From Prinsepia uniflora (taxonomy: Eukaryota > Streptophyta > Magnoliopsida > Rosales > Rosaceae): DNA of 64,000 nt. This document shows positions 35,655 through 47,540 of the stretch, in pieces; the stretch's first letter is position 1, and each line of letters starts with the position of its first letter. Under the pieces are notes generated by a model. It was not told the origin of the DNA. It saw nothing but the letters and a program-made list of their open reading frames with translations, and searched no databases. The stretch spans positions 76,690,863-76,754,862 of the forward strand of contig CM064861.1 of NCBI GenBank assembly GCA_032719365.1, read 5' to 3'. The position numbers and the translations under genes were made by a program.

Positions 35655-37115
35655 GGCTTGCTAATCCTCCACCTCCAATAGGATTTCCTCCAACTAGCTA
35701 GTTGGCTCCTCATCATCCACCTCTACGGTGTGAACCGATGTTTTCCTAGTCGTGGACGGCTTGGGCGTATCTTTATAAAAGGATGGCCGAGAAGTTTGGC
35801 GATTTTTGATTGCTCTTCCTTTAGTAGACCCTCATATTGGTCGACCCTTAAAAGGAGATCGTATATATCACGAAACTCCATTCCTTAAAACTTTTTCCTA
35901 AGGTCTAAAGAAAGTCCGCCTTGAGCCAGCTTGACAAACTCATGTTCTGGCCAAGAATTCCTTAGCCGACTAGTTAAAAGTTTGTCTCATTTTGGCTAGG
36001 TCAGCCATAGACAATTCTGGCTCGGGTCGATAAAATTGTTCATGGAAGACTTGCTCCATGGTCGGCCAATTCGGAATGGAGTTCTGTGGTAGATTCACAT
36101 ACCAGGTGAACGCAATCCCCGTGAGTGTACTTGGGAAAAATCTTAACTTAAGACCTTCACGATGAGCTATCTCCGCGCATTGAGCCGTGAATTGGCCTAC
36201 ATGCTCCAATGTGGATTGAAGTCCATCACCCGAAAAATGGGAGAAATTAGGAACACTGAAACCATGTGGAAATTCTTCCGTGTCAAAGTGTTGAGGATAC
36301 GGCCTTCTGTACACAGGTCGGCCGACTCTCCTAGCGAGAGGAACTATCTCCTAGATCAGTTGCTCGACCACACCCCGGTCGAGAAGCCTTTGTTGGCTGG
36401 GTCTGTTGTCATGGCTATATAGATGATTTCCTCCATGGTTTCCCCAACCACCTAGGCCTGAAATCTGATTTATGTATGGGCCAGCAAAGTTGCCCCCGGC
36501 CGCTAGGTTGACCTGTGGTCGAGCCTGGTGAAAATCTTGATATGGGTTCGGCCCGAACTGATTATTCCAACCCGGTAGATTATTGCGATTTTGGATATTC
36601 ATACGCTGGTTGTTCCCCACTGGATTATTGCCAGGTTGTTCATTCGCCCCAAAATTCTCGGCTTAAGCACCTACTTGGCCTCGGGCCGCTGGGTGTCCAT
36701 TTGGGACAGGTTGTTGACTGAGTCTATCATTCACCTGAGCGAACTGGTTGCGAACGTCCAGCCGCTAGTTGTTCATCTTAGTAGTGAGCTCGTCAAGCCA
36801 CTGGTTGGTCGCTCGATTTGTCACCTCCAACATTCGAATTAATTGTTGGAAGTCCAACGAGGTCAGCGGATTTGGCTGGAGGACCGGCTCTAAAGGGTCG
36901 CGGGTAACCTCTGCTGAACTTGTATATGTTGTCACGGCCGAGGTCCGGCTGACTTGTAATTGGCCACTATGGCCTGCTTGAGAAGTTGGCATACTAAATG
37001 GCTGGGTCGACATTGAGAGTGTTCCAACCATGTTTCTTCTCCTTCGCCAGACTACTAAATTGGGCGGCTGGATTTCTTGGTCGTTTCTAAGATTCTCCCT
37101 AGTGCCAACGACCAT
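35655..37115 (-). pseudogene. Gypsy gag, N-terminal and capsid part
   Basis: The start is MVVGTRENLRNDQEIQPPN, shortly downstream of the 5' LTR and leader. A variable linker follows, then the region FDTEEFPHGFSVPNFSHFSG and the retrotransposon gag core GLKLRFFPSTLTGIAFTWYV, PNWPTMEQVFHEQFY and PELSMADLAKMRQ, matching the conserved capsid helices. Stops near 36353 and 35970 and frameshifts break it. It is then cut by the LARD insertion and continues at 26180. Gag would build the cytoplasmic virus-like particle. Confidence 0.85.
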
Positions 37116-37129
37116 GCAATATCAAAACC

Positions 37130-37158
37130 TAGTGTGTCCCACCGGGCGTGCCGAAATA
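37130..37158 (-). other. Leader with putative primer binding site of the Gypsy element
   Basis: Directly after the 5' LTR the minus strand reads TATTTCGGCACGCCCGGTGG. The cggcacgcccggtgg part is in the right place to be a primer binding site, but I could not assign the tRNA with certainty. Confidence 0.5.
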
Positions 37159-38632
37159 TGTTTCTCTCAATTTGATCTATCAAACCGTTAGAAGAGATTT
37201 TGGTCCTTCTTCGAATAAATGCGCAGACGTGCCACCACTCAGCCACAAAATGGCCCGAATGGAATTGTAGATGTTGGGTGCGCCCCTAAGGTTGACTCCT
37301 TACCTTACGATTGTACGACCGAGCAAGGAACCTCCTCTTGGCATGGGTTCTTTAACTCCCTCAAGGTCAAGGGTGTTTAGGTTTCAACTTATATATTTTT
37401 ATATTTTTTTTGTTAAATTATGAATGAAATGCAAGTGCATTATTAATTCGAACAAGAAAATTAACTAAGCTTAAGAAAATAAACTTAACGTAAGCGTAAT
37501 AAATATATACTTAAAAGAACATCGATAATTAAATTTAAAGACGAATACTAATAAACTAAAATTAATGAAGCGATTAAGTAAACTTATTAAACGAACGCTA
37601 ACGAACGAACTTGAATCAAAATAAAGATTAAATAAAAATGAACTTGAATTTAAAACAAAATAATTGAAACTATTCTGAACAATAAACTTACTCTAGAAAA
37701 ATGAAGAACTTGACTAACTAGAACTTGATGAATATGAAAATCTAGTCTAAGGATTGAAAAAGTGCAAGATAAGAGTAAGTTTGTGTGTTGATGTTGATGT
37801 TGATGTCCCTTTCTCTTCTTCTCCTTGGCTATTTATAGGGTTTGGCCAACCCACGAATTGGCCATGCTTGGCCTCTACCCTTCTGACTTGAAAACCTTCC
37901 AAGTCGAGCCATTCGAAATCCTTTCAAATTTGATCCTCCCGCAATCCTTCCAAATTGAGGCCACCCAAAATCTTTCCAAGTCAGGCCACCCAAATCTTCC
38001 CAAGTTAGGCCACCTAAATCTTTCCAATTCAGGCCACCCAAATCTTTCCACGTCGGATTGATATCGAAATACTTGATTGAGATTTGATCAAAACCTTCTC
38101 TTTCGGGAAGATTCTAAGTTGACATTATCTAGCTTGATTTATTCCCGTATTTCGACCAATTGGCAATCGAGGCCGACTGAGGACTTGATGAGAAACTCGG
38201 CCGACGTCCGTATATTTTTTGAAGCTTTGGGTTGGGTCGAAGAAAAATAAATTCAGTAAAATAAAAACCCAACCCCAATTCAGTTGAGTGGCATTAGGCC
38301 ATCAATGACCACCATTTTATTCCTTGGTCTAAAAGCCATACAATTAGGCCGAAAAACAGATTATAATGTTGAATCGGCCAAGGACTTTTATCAAGATCGA
38401 TCCGGCCAAAAAATTAATTATCCAGGCCTACCATGTGACCCAATTGACAAGAAAAAATCTTATACATATTTTTTGTATTATATATATATAAATAAAACAT
38501 TTTGCTACAAAGGTGGGGTGTGAATTTGGGACAATTCAAGTCTTTTGAATTGTCAATGACACATATATATGTAAAAAAACAAAAAAACCACTCTGCCACA
38601 AAGGTGGCGTGTGGCTTCTTTTGAATTGTCTA

Positions 38633-38672
<40 letters not shown>

Positions 38673-39843
38673 AAGCAAGGGGTTTGGCTGATGGCTTGAG
38701 AGTTCATAATTTATATACAGCCATCATTTTCTGGCCTTAACCATTTCTCCCTTTGCGAGCCAAATCCCACGCAGCCAACAAATCCAGTCAGCTCTTTAAA
38801 AACAAATCCAGCAAGCCCTTTAGATATCTAGCCAAAATCTCCATTACTTTTCACCCGAAAACATAAACAAAGAGAAGGAAAAATCTCATTCCTTCCACCC
38901 AAAATCCACACAAATCCGGCCAAAACCCACCAAGAAAAATCCAACCAAAAATCCTCCTTTGCTTCATATATTCTGTGGAAAAAATTCACCCCACCACCAA
39001 ACAATATATATATAATTGTATAGTGAAGTTCACAATCAGGATCACATTTCACACCTAAGCATGCGGGCCACCCATGACTTTTATTTTGCAAATTATTTTC
39101 AACTCTTCAATGCCTTTTGTTTCACCTGGTTGTGCATCAGAGTGACAATTCAAAAGCCACTTGAATTGTCAAGTACCCACACAATATCCCTTGAACTGTC
39201 AAGTACCCACATATATATTACTCGAATTTTCAAGTGCCCACATATATATTACTCGAATTGTCAAGTGCCCACATATATACTTTTATATATATGTGCATGT
39301 CAGAGAGTTAGTGCAAAAGTCATTTGACTTGTCCAATGCAAACATATTATATGATGTTTGTGTCAGAGTGTGAATTCAAAATCCATTTGCTTTGGCGCAC
39401 ACATGTATATTTATTTTACTTCACACCCGCTCCTACCCAAAAAACTCGGTCACTCTATTTAGAATTCCAACTACAACTTTGTCAAACCAACAAAAACCTC
39501 CAACTGTAACTACACAATAACCTAGCTGCATGCTTTATAATAAAGCTGGGTTTGAGACAATTTGTCAGCCAACAATCAGGTAACCCGCCTACTTCATATA
39601 TCAATGCTGGGTTTGAGAGAAAGTATCAGCCACCCCTTACTGAAAAATCCAATCAGCCCTCTTCAATAACTCACACCCATTGGCTACCACTTTTCAATCA
39701 TCTTCGTGGGACACAAACCTTACTCTTCCATCCACCCTACAAACAAGTGAAAGCAAAACAACAACCAAGCTCATAAGAGACCCATCCACACCCTTTCGTT
39801 CATATATTAGGTGAGTGAGGATATTTTAGACCACCACCAAACA
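37159..39843 (-). mobile_element. 5' LTR of the Gypsy element
   Basis: It starts TGTTTCTCTCAATTTGAT and ends GACCACCACCAAACA, followed by the target duplication gactt. At 2685 bp it is longer than the other LTR because it keeps the region 37822-38807 with the promoter. That region contains several diverged repeats around ttccaagtcaggccacccaaatc (37890-38060). A ~35-bp tandem repeat of cacatatatattactcgaattgtcaa type is at about 39160-39280, and there is an (AT)n run at 38635-38669. Confidence 0.9.
37829..37838 (-). promoter_or_regulatory. TATA box of the Gypsy 5' LTR
   Basis: The minus strand has CTATAAATAG in a ccctataaatagcc context, the strongest TATA match in the LTR. The solo LTR of the same family keeps it at 46457-46466. 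It is missing from the deleted 3' LTR. Confidence 0.7.
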
Positions 39844-40228
39844 GACTTTTAACTCTGAATTTTTTGATAAAATTCACCGTTTCTTAAAATATAATATTGC
39901 AAAAATGACTCTATTTTCTATATATGATTGATGTGCTTAAATTCTTGAATTTTTTTGGTATATTGTTAGGAGGATGAAAAAAATATTGAAATTTGAAAAA
40001 ATTATTAATTTGTATATTTAAATATATATTATAGGGATACTTTTATAATTTTCGTCCTAAGCCTCCAATTTATTGGACCGGCCCTAGTTAACGTTAGATG
40101 AGACGCTTAGCATCTAAATTCGAGAGCACCACAGACATTGGCGTTATTGAACAATGGAGGTCTTGGAGCCTATATAACTCGGCAGTTTTTTTTTTTGGTC
40201 AAATGAAGTTTCTTGATTTATCGAAAGG

Positions 40229-40438
40229 ATTAAAGAACTACCAACCTCGATTGAAAATCTAAATGGTCTTCAATCCATATATCCCCATTTTTGTAGCGAA
40301 CTTGAGAATATAACAAGCGCTATTTGGAATTTAAATTGTTCGAAATTCTCAGCTTTCATGGATGTTTCAGACTTGAAAGTTGGTGGCCTACTATTTCAAG
40401 GACTTCAATTTGATGATTTTCTCTTTTTCTTGAGTTAA
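40229..40438 (+). pseudogene. NLR leucine-rich-repeat fragment, copy 1
   Basis: A 69-codon open stretch reads IKELPTSIENLNGLQS, then CSELENITSAIWNLNCSKF and ends LQFDDFLFFLS before a stop. The first part fits the leucine-rich repeat of plant TIR-type NLR immune receptors (LPxSIxxLxxLxxL and CxxL). Upstream (40090-40228) no start is visible and a poly-T tract intervenes. It is a gene fragment, not a full receptor. A copy of identical length without frameshift is at 54591-54800. Sequence down to about 40700 is also shared by the two loci. Confidence 0.6.
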
Positions 40439-42118
40439 AGCTAGATATGAGTTTCTATCCATGATCATCAACTTCATTCAGTGACTCGTACGTCACTGAA
40501 TTCTCTAGCTAAAGATTGGATTCTTGAGTTAAATTCTCCATTTCTTTTTCTTCTTCTATCTGATTTTTCTGGGAGTTTGGAAGATGAGGAGTGTCCAGGT
40601 TTGGATTTTAGAAGCAAAAGAACAAGGAGAGACCGAGATGGATTTGAGTTTCTATCCATGATCATTATCTTTTTTTCTTTGTTCATACTTTAATTTTGTT
40701 TCAATTAGGGTTTTCTTTTTAATTTTCTCTTATAGGATTCCCCTTAAATTTGGAAATGATGTTTACATTACACCAAAACATGGCTATTAGGTTGCGCGGA
40801 CGGCGCCTTAAAAGGTCATGCCGTAAAAGACGCTTATTATTTGAGACACACATTTTGTGTCGCAAATGCTGAAGTTTGAGGTGTGCGGTGCACACCCTAA
40901 ATACTATTTTAAGGAGCTCAATGCACGTCCTAAATACTCTTTTAAGACGCACAATGTACGCCCTAAATACTCTATTTAAGGCGCGAGGTGCATGCCTTTT
41001 AAAAGGTTTCATACAACTTATGAAGGCGCACATTGCACGTCCTGAAAACTTTAGTGCCATCTATTCAAGGCAAACTTTGCGCGACCACGTTGTAAATTTC
41101 TTTTTTTAGCATCCATTTAGTAATTCTTTTAAATTTCCATTTGTAAACTCAATGCCTGTTACATATAATGTATAATATATTCGATAAGAAATAAAGAGCC
41201 AATTTACACATAGGTATTCAATAGAAAAGAAAATATATCTAAACTCAAAGAGAATAATTCATAGATAGCTATTTGGCAAAGAAAATTAGCATAAATTAAA
41301 CTTATCAAATCATTTTAGCATACACTTATCCAAATTTTCAAAACCCACAAAAATCCATAACGAAAAATTATTCTAATAAACATTGAAGATGGTTAAATAG
41401 AAAATACTAAATTTTTCTATAAACATATACCAAGTCACTAGTTGCAAGTTCTTGCTCTTAATCCTTCATGAGTATTCTATATCAGCATTCCTATTTCATA
41501 CAAAATCCATTCATAAACATATGCCAACTCCCACAACATTATATATTATGAATAAACAAGCTTAGTCTCACATTCAATAAATGAGTTCCAAAACAAGCTT
41601 TTATCCATGCACGAGATTACAAAACCAGTTTTTGTGACTCCATAGTCATTATTACAACCAAATCAGATAGTTATTTCAATGACATGAAGTAGCGCGAGTG
41701 TAATACGTTCAAGTAACTACGCGGAGCATTTACAATCTTAAGTAATTTCATGCGGGCAGAAAACAACACCACTAAAGCTATCAACAAATGACACCAGGAA
41801 ATAACAAGAGAAATACTTCAATTTGATTATATAATTCTACAAATGATGTACTTCAGCTCGAATCAACCAAAACAATCTTAAGGAACAAACTTAAAACCTC
41901 ATATCATATGTTATGCAGTTTCTTCAAAACCAATCTTGTTTTTCCTTTCGTTTAATATAATTATTTATGGAAATAAATTATTTACCATTATTAAGATGCA
42001 TTCAACATATTTCAACATTCATGTACATATGTTACCCTCAATGATAAGTAAACGTACCAATTTTGTGAATGTACACAGCTGCAAAATCCAAAAAGTCATA
42101 ATTAATCACATAGTTGAC

Positions 42119-43166
42119 TAGGGATGGACATAATTATCCATGTGCATGGGTACCCATGGGTATTGTTGAAATGGGTAGAAATTATATAGGTAAAAATTTA
42201 CCCATCATCTAATAGGTAGGGTGAGGGTTTACCCATAGGTATTGAGGTATTTAATACCCATTAAATTCAAAATATATTCTTTATACATTCTTCAAATTAT
42301 CTATGAATTTTTAACACTTTCTTCCCTTTGCTATTTTTTTTTTCTTTCTATTATTATTATTATTATTATTATTTATTAGGTATTATTATTATTTAAAATT
42401 ACTTTATTTCAATTAAATATCAGTTATTTCATCTTTCATAAAAACAATTATACACAAAAATGTTACAAATTTATATTAACATCAATTTTTTTTAAGAACT
42501 TAAATAATTCATTTTAAATGATTTAACAAAAATCAACGTAAACTACATAAAATTTTTAAGATTTCACAACCATGAAATAATTTAAAGAGAGTTTTATAAA
42601 TTCTTAAAAATTGTTTATAATAAAATTTCTAACGAGTTTTTTTTTCAAGTTTTGAATTGCATTTCGACATTTACTACTCATTTTTCATTTAATTGGAAAG
42701 TTTTTGGAGTCAAATTTTGAAATAACTCATTCACTAGTCTTAGTCAACTCGACAAATTTTGATAATTAAGGATAGAAAGGTAAATTGGTCATTTACTAAT
42801 TCTCACTTTATATTTCAAGAAGAATTGTAACAAAAACTCCAATAGAAATTGAGAGGATTTGAAAAAAATGAAAAACAAAAAAAAAACAAACGAAATTGAA
42901 AGGAAAAAATATTAGAAGTTAAAAATAAAAAGTTGAAGACAAATGAAAGTAAAAAAAAAAAGGAAAAAAAAATGAAAAGAAAAATAAATTGAAAAGTATA
43001 AAAAATTAGAAGTTAAAATAAAATGAAACACAAAGAAAAAAAATTGAAAGGAGAAAATAAATGTAAAATGTCATGGGTACCCATTACCCAATGAGTAGGG
43101 TTTGGGTAAACCCTAAAAAATTGAGGATGGATCTGAATGGGTATAAAACCCATTTGACCATCCCTA
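42119..43166. mobile_element. hAT-type non-autonomous element in the helicase fragment
   Basis: Both ends are TAGGGATGG in inverted orientation, next to tacccatgggtacccat-like sequence. The flanking 8-mers are tagttgac (42111-42118) and tacttgat (43167-43174), a target duplication with two changes. No transposase frame is visible; the interior is AT-rich with a (tta)n run at about 42349-42376 and A-rich stretches near 42880-43050. Confidence 0.65.
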
Positions 43167-43717
43167 TACTTGATACCTTTGAAATCCATACCCCGAGCAA
43201 TAACATTAGTAGCAATTAAAACCCATGTTTTTCCAGCTCTGAAGTCATCAACGACATTTTCTCACTGTATTCCATTCAAGAATTAGCAAAAAGGAGGTGA
43301 AAATTACTGTTCAAATCTATAGAAATAAGTAGGCAATGGAGCATGATATACAGTTACAAATGACTGAAACATAGGTAGAAGTACCAGTAATGTGGGAATC
43401 TGGGATCCAATATAAGATGGACATGTAAGGAAGATAGAAATTTAAGTTATTTCTTATTACCATGCAAGGACACAAGGTTAAATTCAGGTGCTTCTTTCTG
43501 TTATCATACATCTTGGATAGTATGCAAGCTTTAAATGAGGCCCTTAAACTTAGGATTAAGGCTGATAAACTGAAAATAAACAAAAATCGAATTACCTGTG
43601 CTTGTAATAAATTAGAAATTCAGAATGTATGGCACCAACTCTTATGTTTTCAAACAAAAGTTCTCTGTAAAGCTCCTTCGCTCGCTCCTTGCTTTGGACA
43701 ATGATCAATACTGGTGG
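43167..43717 (-). pseudogene. RH57: Captured DEAD-box RNA helicase fragment (RH57/ROK1-like)
   Basis: Two exon pieces can be read on the minus strand. The first (about 43717-43619) reads PPVLIIVQSKERAKELYREL and continues IRVGAIHSE; the second (about 43252-43167) reads VVDDFRAGKTWVLIAT and NVIARGMDFKGIK. These are helicase domain 2 motifs; the ATD-RGMDFKG block has Asn where Asp is usual. The wording VDDFRAGKTWVLIAT and MDFKG is characteristic of the RH57/ROK1 subgroup, nucleolar helicases of small-subunit rRNA processing. The rest of the helicase is absent, and a hAT element ends exactly where the second exon piece stops. Hence a captured fragment. Confidence 0.75.
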
Positions 43718-44039
43718 ATTCAGACTCTACTAATAAGAAAAGACAATACAAGGAGATTGGTCAACATATCAAATTTATTAAGCTCAAAGCCTGGATATAT
43801 TAGACTCTACTAATATTGTCTGTTCTGAAGCTCATTATTTCCTAATTTTTCATGAATGCTCTTTTTTGGTTTGGAATTCCCTACCTGATTTTCTCTAAAT
43901 ATATATGTATATATATTCTCACCCAATTGAGCTTGACAAATTCCATTCATCTTGGGTTTTCATCTTCACATGCATCCTGACAATTTCTCCTAGAAAGGTA
44001 GAGAAACAGAAGCCAAACAAAATCTCATACCTTCAAAAT

Positions 44040-44303
44040 TGATCTGAAACAACTAAATGATTTCAAGGGGACGGACATTGGAATCCACCAAATTGACCTT
44101 CCCTTTGCCGGTGGTGAAGTTAGTCACAAGCCCGAATGGTAATGCAGCTCATCCCAGCATAGTGTATGTCAATCTTGTTTCTAATATAAGAAATGGGACA
44201 GCTGCCAATGACTCGTCGGAAAGAAGAGCATCCAACTCCTCCTTTGACTCAAAAAATCTCTCCTTGTCAAAAGCATCAACGAGATAGACTACATTATCCA
44301 CCT
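44040..44303 (-). pseudogene. SAR1: Captured SAR1 small GTPase fragment
   Basis: After an acceptor-like tttag the minus strand reads VDNVVYLVDAFDKERFFESK, EELDALLSDESLAAVPFLIL, then a frameshift in the NKID guanine-binding region, and then NFTTGKGKVNLVDSNVRPLE before a stop. This matches the middle and C-terminal part of SAR1, the GTPase that starts COPII coats at the ER. The N-terminal P-loop region is not found nearby. The frameshift and the stop at its end make it non-coding. It lies between the helicase and coiled-coil fragments, in the same orientation. Confidence 0.85.
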
Positions 44304-44689
44304 AAATGATCAAAAGCTAGCACAATTTGTGAATATACACGCATTACATAAAGACAAATGTTGGAGTTATCCCTAATTTATGAAAAAATGTCCTAAAATC
44401 AAAACAACAATATCCATCAATTAGCATTATAATACTCTCGACTGCAAGCTTCTACCTATAATTAATTATAGCTCCAAATCAAGGACTAAGAGTCTAAGAA
44501 TAAAGTAACACAACATAGTGAAGGATTTGATTAAAAAACAACCTATATATGCATACATACGTGTGTACAAAAGCTCAAACAAAATTTAGTGATTGTTAAA
44601 GTACAAAAATAATTAGCATCAAAGGTCACATCCAAGAAAACATATCATCAAAGTTTCCACCTATCATTGCCACTACATTTTTCCAATCC

Positions 44690-44906
44690 CATATGTTCCT
44701 TTGCACAGAAAAACAGAATGTAACGTTATTTCCACAAAGCAGTGCCTAAACCCAAACATACCAAGAAGAACCACTACCTTTACCTCTAATCCAATAAATT
44801 CTGATGCCAAGAGCTTGGCACGTTCATCAGCTGCATTACATTCTCGCTGTTCATTTGTACAATCATTTCTGATCATATCAATTTCCGCATGCCGACACAA
44901 GAGTTA
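44690..44906 (-). pseudogene. Captured fragment of an unidentified coiled-coil protein
   Basis: The minus strand encodes CRHAEIDMIRNDCTNEQREC, NAADERAKLLASEFIGLE, a charged heptad-like stretch typical of a coiled coil, with one open frame to about 44673. I do not recognise the parent gene with certainty. It lies in the gene-carrying CACTA element with the same orientation as the other two fragments, so it is most likely another captured exon. Confidence 0.5.
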
Positions 44907-45014
44907 CAGCATAGAAAAAGATATTAATAGAAAAAAACTCGAAGGCACTGAAACCAGCCAAAGACAACTGTGCAAAATTCAAAATATAATTAGCCATGGA
45001 CACATCAAAGAGAG

Positions 45015-47129
45015 TGTTTGATAGTGGTGTGAAGATCTCCACTCACCCAATATATGTAGTAGGGGTGTTTTGATTAGAAGGTTAGTTTTTTCTTCCCACA
45101 AAGATGGCTGAAAACTAGAGGCCAATGAGGGTATTTTTGAAGGAGAATAGCTAAGCAAGGAGGTTGGATTTGTTGTGATAGAGATGGCCGAATTTCTTAG
45201 CAAGAGGTTGGGTGTCAAAGTTTCTCAAACCCAACTTTTTATTTAAGGCAAGAGTTGCATCAACTCTTACAATTCGGATGTGTTGGTGTATATGATGTGT
45301 TTTTTGAATTGGGATTGGGTTTGTTTGACAAAATACTCATATAATTGATAAAAAGTGGAGTAGGTGTGGTTGTTGTGCCTTGAAACTATCAAAGAACTTT
45401 GAATTGTTAAAAGTGTGATTGATGGAGTACTATTATATACATATATATGTGCTCACTTCTACAAAGCAAGTCGTGAGTTTTCTACAAAGCCACCCATGAC
45501 TTTTGTTTGTTGGTTTGAAGAAAAAAGATTAAAAGAAGCGCATGTGGGGGTGTCAACGGCTAGGGAAAAAAGGGTGTTATTGTCTCCTTTATTCATACAT
45601 ATAGGTGGGTAGGTGTACTCCAAATTCCCCACTAGACTTTGACAACCCAAGCTAGCTATGAATTTTATATACTTGAGGTGACAAATGAGAGAAAAGCCAA
45701 GTATGGTTTCTTGGGAGGACAAAGGAGGCTCACGTCAATTGTTGATGATGAAGTGAGAGTTGGAGTTTTATTTTAATGTATGTGAGTGGCCACTTGTGTT
45801 GGTTTCACATTGGTTGTTGGAGTATGTACATGTGTCTTTAGTTGGAGGCATGTATGCATGTAAAAAGAGTAGTTTTGGTTGGCTTGAAGGAAAAATGAAC
45901 TTAGATCATCCTAGCCAAAATTGAACAAAATTTGGCCAAGATGTGGCCTCATGGTTGGCTTTGGTAAAAATCCTTGGCCGGGTTGACCATGACAAAAACC
46001 CTCGGCCGGATAGGTATCCATGATTTTGGGTCTCTTTGCTTTCCTAAATCTAAATTTCGAACCCACCCAAGCTTGAAAGAAAGATAGATGCGGGCCGGGT
46101 CTCGTCAATCTTCGTCCGACCTCGATTGTCAATTGGTCAAAATGAGGGAATAAATCAAGCTAGATAATGTCAACCTAGAATCTTCCCGAAAGAGAAGATT
46201 TTGATCAAATCTCAATCAAGTATTTCGATATCAATTTAACTTGGAAAGATTTTGGGTGGCCTGACTTGGAAAGATTTTTGGATGACTCGTCTTGGAAAGA
46301 TTTGGGCGGATCAAGCTTGGAAAGATTTTTGGATGGCTCGTCTTGGAAAGATTTCGGCGGATCAAGTTTGGGAAGATTTGGGTGGCTCAACTTGGAAGGT
46401 TTTGCAAGCCAGAAACGTGGAGGCCAAGCATGGCCAATTCGTGGGTTGGCTAAACCCTATAAATAGCCAAGGTGAAGAAGAGAAATGGACATCAACATCA
46501 ACACACACACTTACTCTTATCTTGCACCTTTTCAATCCTCAGACTAGATTTTCATGTTCAAGTTCTAGTTAGTCAAGTTCTTCATTTTTCTAGAGTAAGT
46601 TTATTTTCCATAATATTTTTAATTACTTTGTTTTAAATTCAAGTTCATTTTTATTTAATCTTTGTTTTTGATTCAAGTTCATCCATTAACGTTCGTTTAA
46701 TAGCTTTACTTAATTGCTTCGTTAATTTTTAGTTTACTATTCTTGTCTTTAATTTTAATTATTGCTTTTTCTTTTAAGTATCAATTTATTACATTTACGT
46801 TTAAGTTTATTTTCTTCAAGCATAGTTAATTTTTTCACTCAATTTAATTATTGCACTTGCACTTCGTTTACATAATCAAAAAATAGAAATATGTACAAGC
46901 TCAAAGCCTAAACACCCTCGATCCCGAGGGAGTGAAAGAACCCAGGCTGAAAGGAGATTCCTTGCTCGGCCGCACAATCATAAGGTTAGAAGTCGGCCTT
47001 AGGGGCGCACCCAATACTTACAGTTCCATTCAGGCCATTTGGTGGCCGGGTGGTGGCACGCCTGCACATTTATTCGAATAAGGACCAAAATCCCTTCTAA
47101 CGTTTTGATAAATCAAATAGAGGGAAACA
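45015..47129 (+). mobile_element. Solo LTR of the large Gypsy family
   Basis: It begins TGTTTGATAGTGGTGTGAAG and ends AATCAAATAGAGGGAAACA, the reverse complements of the ends of the LTRs at 14188-15850 and 37159-39843. A perfect 5-bp target duplication gagag flanks it (45010-45014 and 47130-47134). There is no internal sequence. The middle (about 45420-45720) matches, reversed, the LTR fragment at about 56360-56560 better than the LTR at 37159, so it belongs to the subfamily of the second Gypsy copy. Confidence 0.9.
46457..46466 (+). promoter_or_regulatory. TATA box of the solo LTR
   Basis: CTATAAATAG in the context accctataaatagccaa matches the TATA box in the other LTR at 37829-37838. Transcription from here would run rightwards out of the LTR. 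No downstream gene is evident, since only AT-rich transposon sequence follows. Confidence 0.6.
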
Positions 47130-47540
47130 GAGAGACGAAATCTTATACATCTAGAAAACCGACTGGACTGTCATTTATTCATATAAACATTTTCTCAGCA
47201 GCCAAATAGATATTTATCGTTCTAATTAAAACCCAATAACATAGCTATTAAAATAAGCAAAATCCATAATTCAATTCAGCTATTAATCCATTGAAACCAA
47301 CAAAAAAAAGACAAAATCGGTATACTGAATTATAACATACATGAACAAAGAATTCCTGACGTAAAAATCACAGAATTCCAGATGTAACAATCACAGTCAA
47401 ATTTTGATTTCCCACAAAATTTAATTCAATCTAAAACATAAACTAAGAATCCATCATATAATGCTGAGAAGACAAAAATCATGTTGAATTACTTGATAAA
47501 CTGCAGAGTGAAAGATAAGGTGAAGTAAAAGCAAGGAATG

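Larger units (their letters stand above)
14188..39843 (-). mobile_element. Ty3/Gypsy LTR retrotransposon, Tat-type, with nested LARD
   Basis: The element is bounded by LTRs at 14188-15850 and 37159-39843 and by a 5-bp target duplication gactt (14183-14187 and 39844-39848). In minus-strand order it has the 5' LTR, a leader with the primer binding site, gag, a long linker, protease, reverse transcriptase, RNase H, a second RNase H, integrase, then an antisense plant-mobile-domain gene, the polypurine tract and the 3' LTR. Two RNase H domains and an extra gene between integrase and the 3' LTR are features of the Tat lineage. Stops, frameshifts and lost catalytic residues show it is dead. A 9.5-kb element interrupts gag. 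Confidence 0.9.
13938..40086. mobile_element. Small hAT element split by a nested Gypsy element
   Basis: The left end reads TAGGGCTAACCATGG and the right end, on the minus strand, TAGGGCCGGTCCAATAA. Both are flanked by the 8-bp duplication gttaacgt (13930-13937 and 40087-40094), which is the hAT hallmark. Without the retrotransposon inside, the element is only about 490 bp (13938-14187 plus 39849-40086) and has no transposase, so it is a MITE-sized, non-autonomous element. The duplicated locus at 54225-55060 has gttaacgt only once (54445-54452), which is the empty site. The left arm holds a small palindrome (ggcctaaggc and gccttaggcc). Confidence 0.85.
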
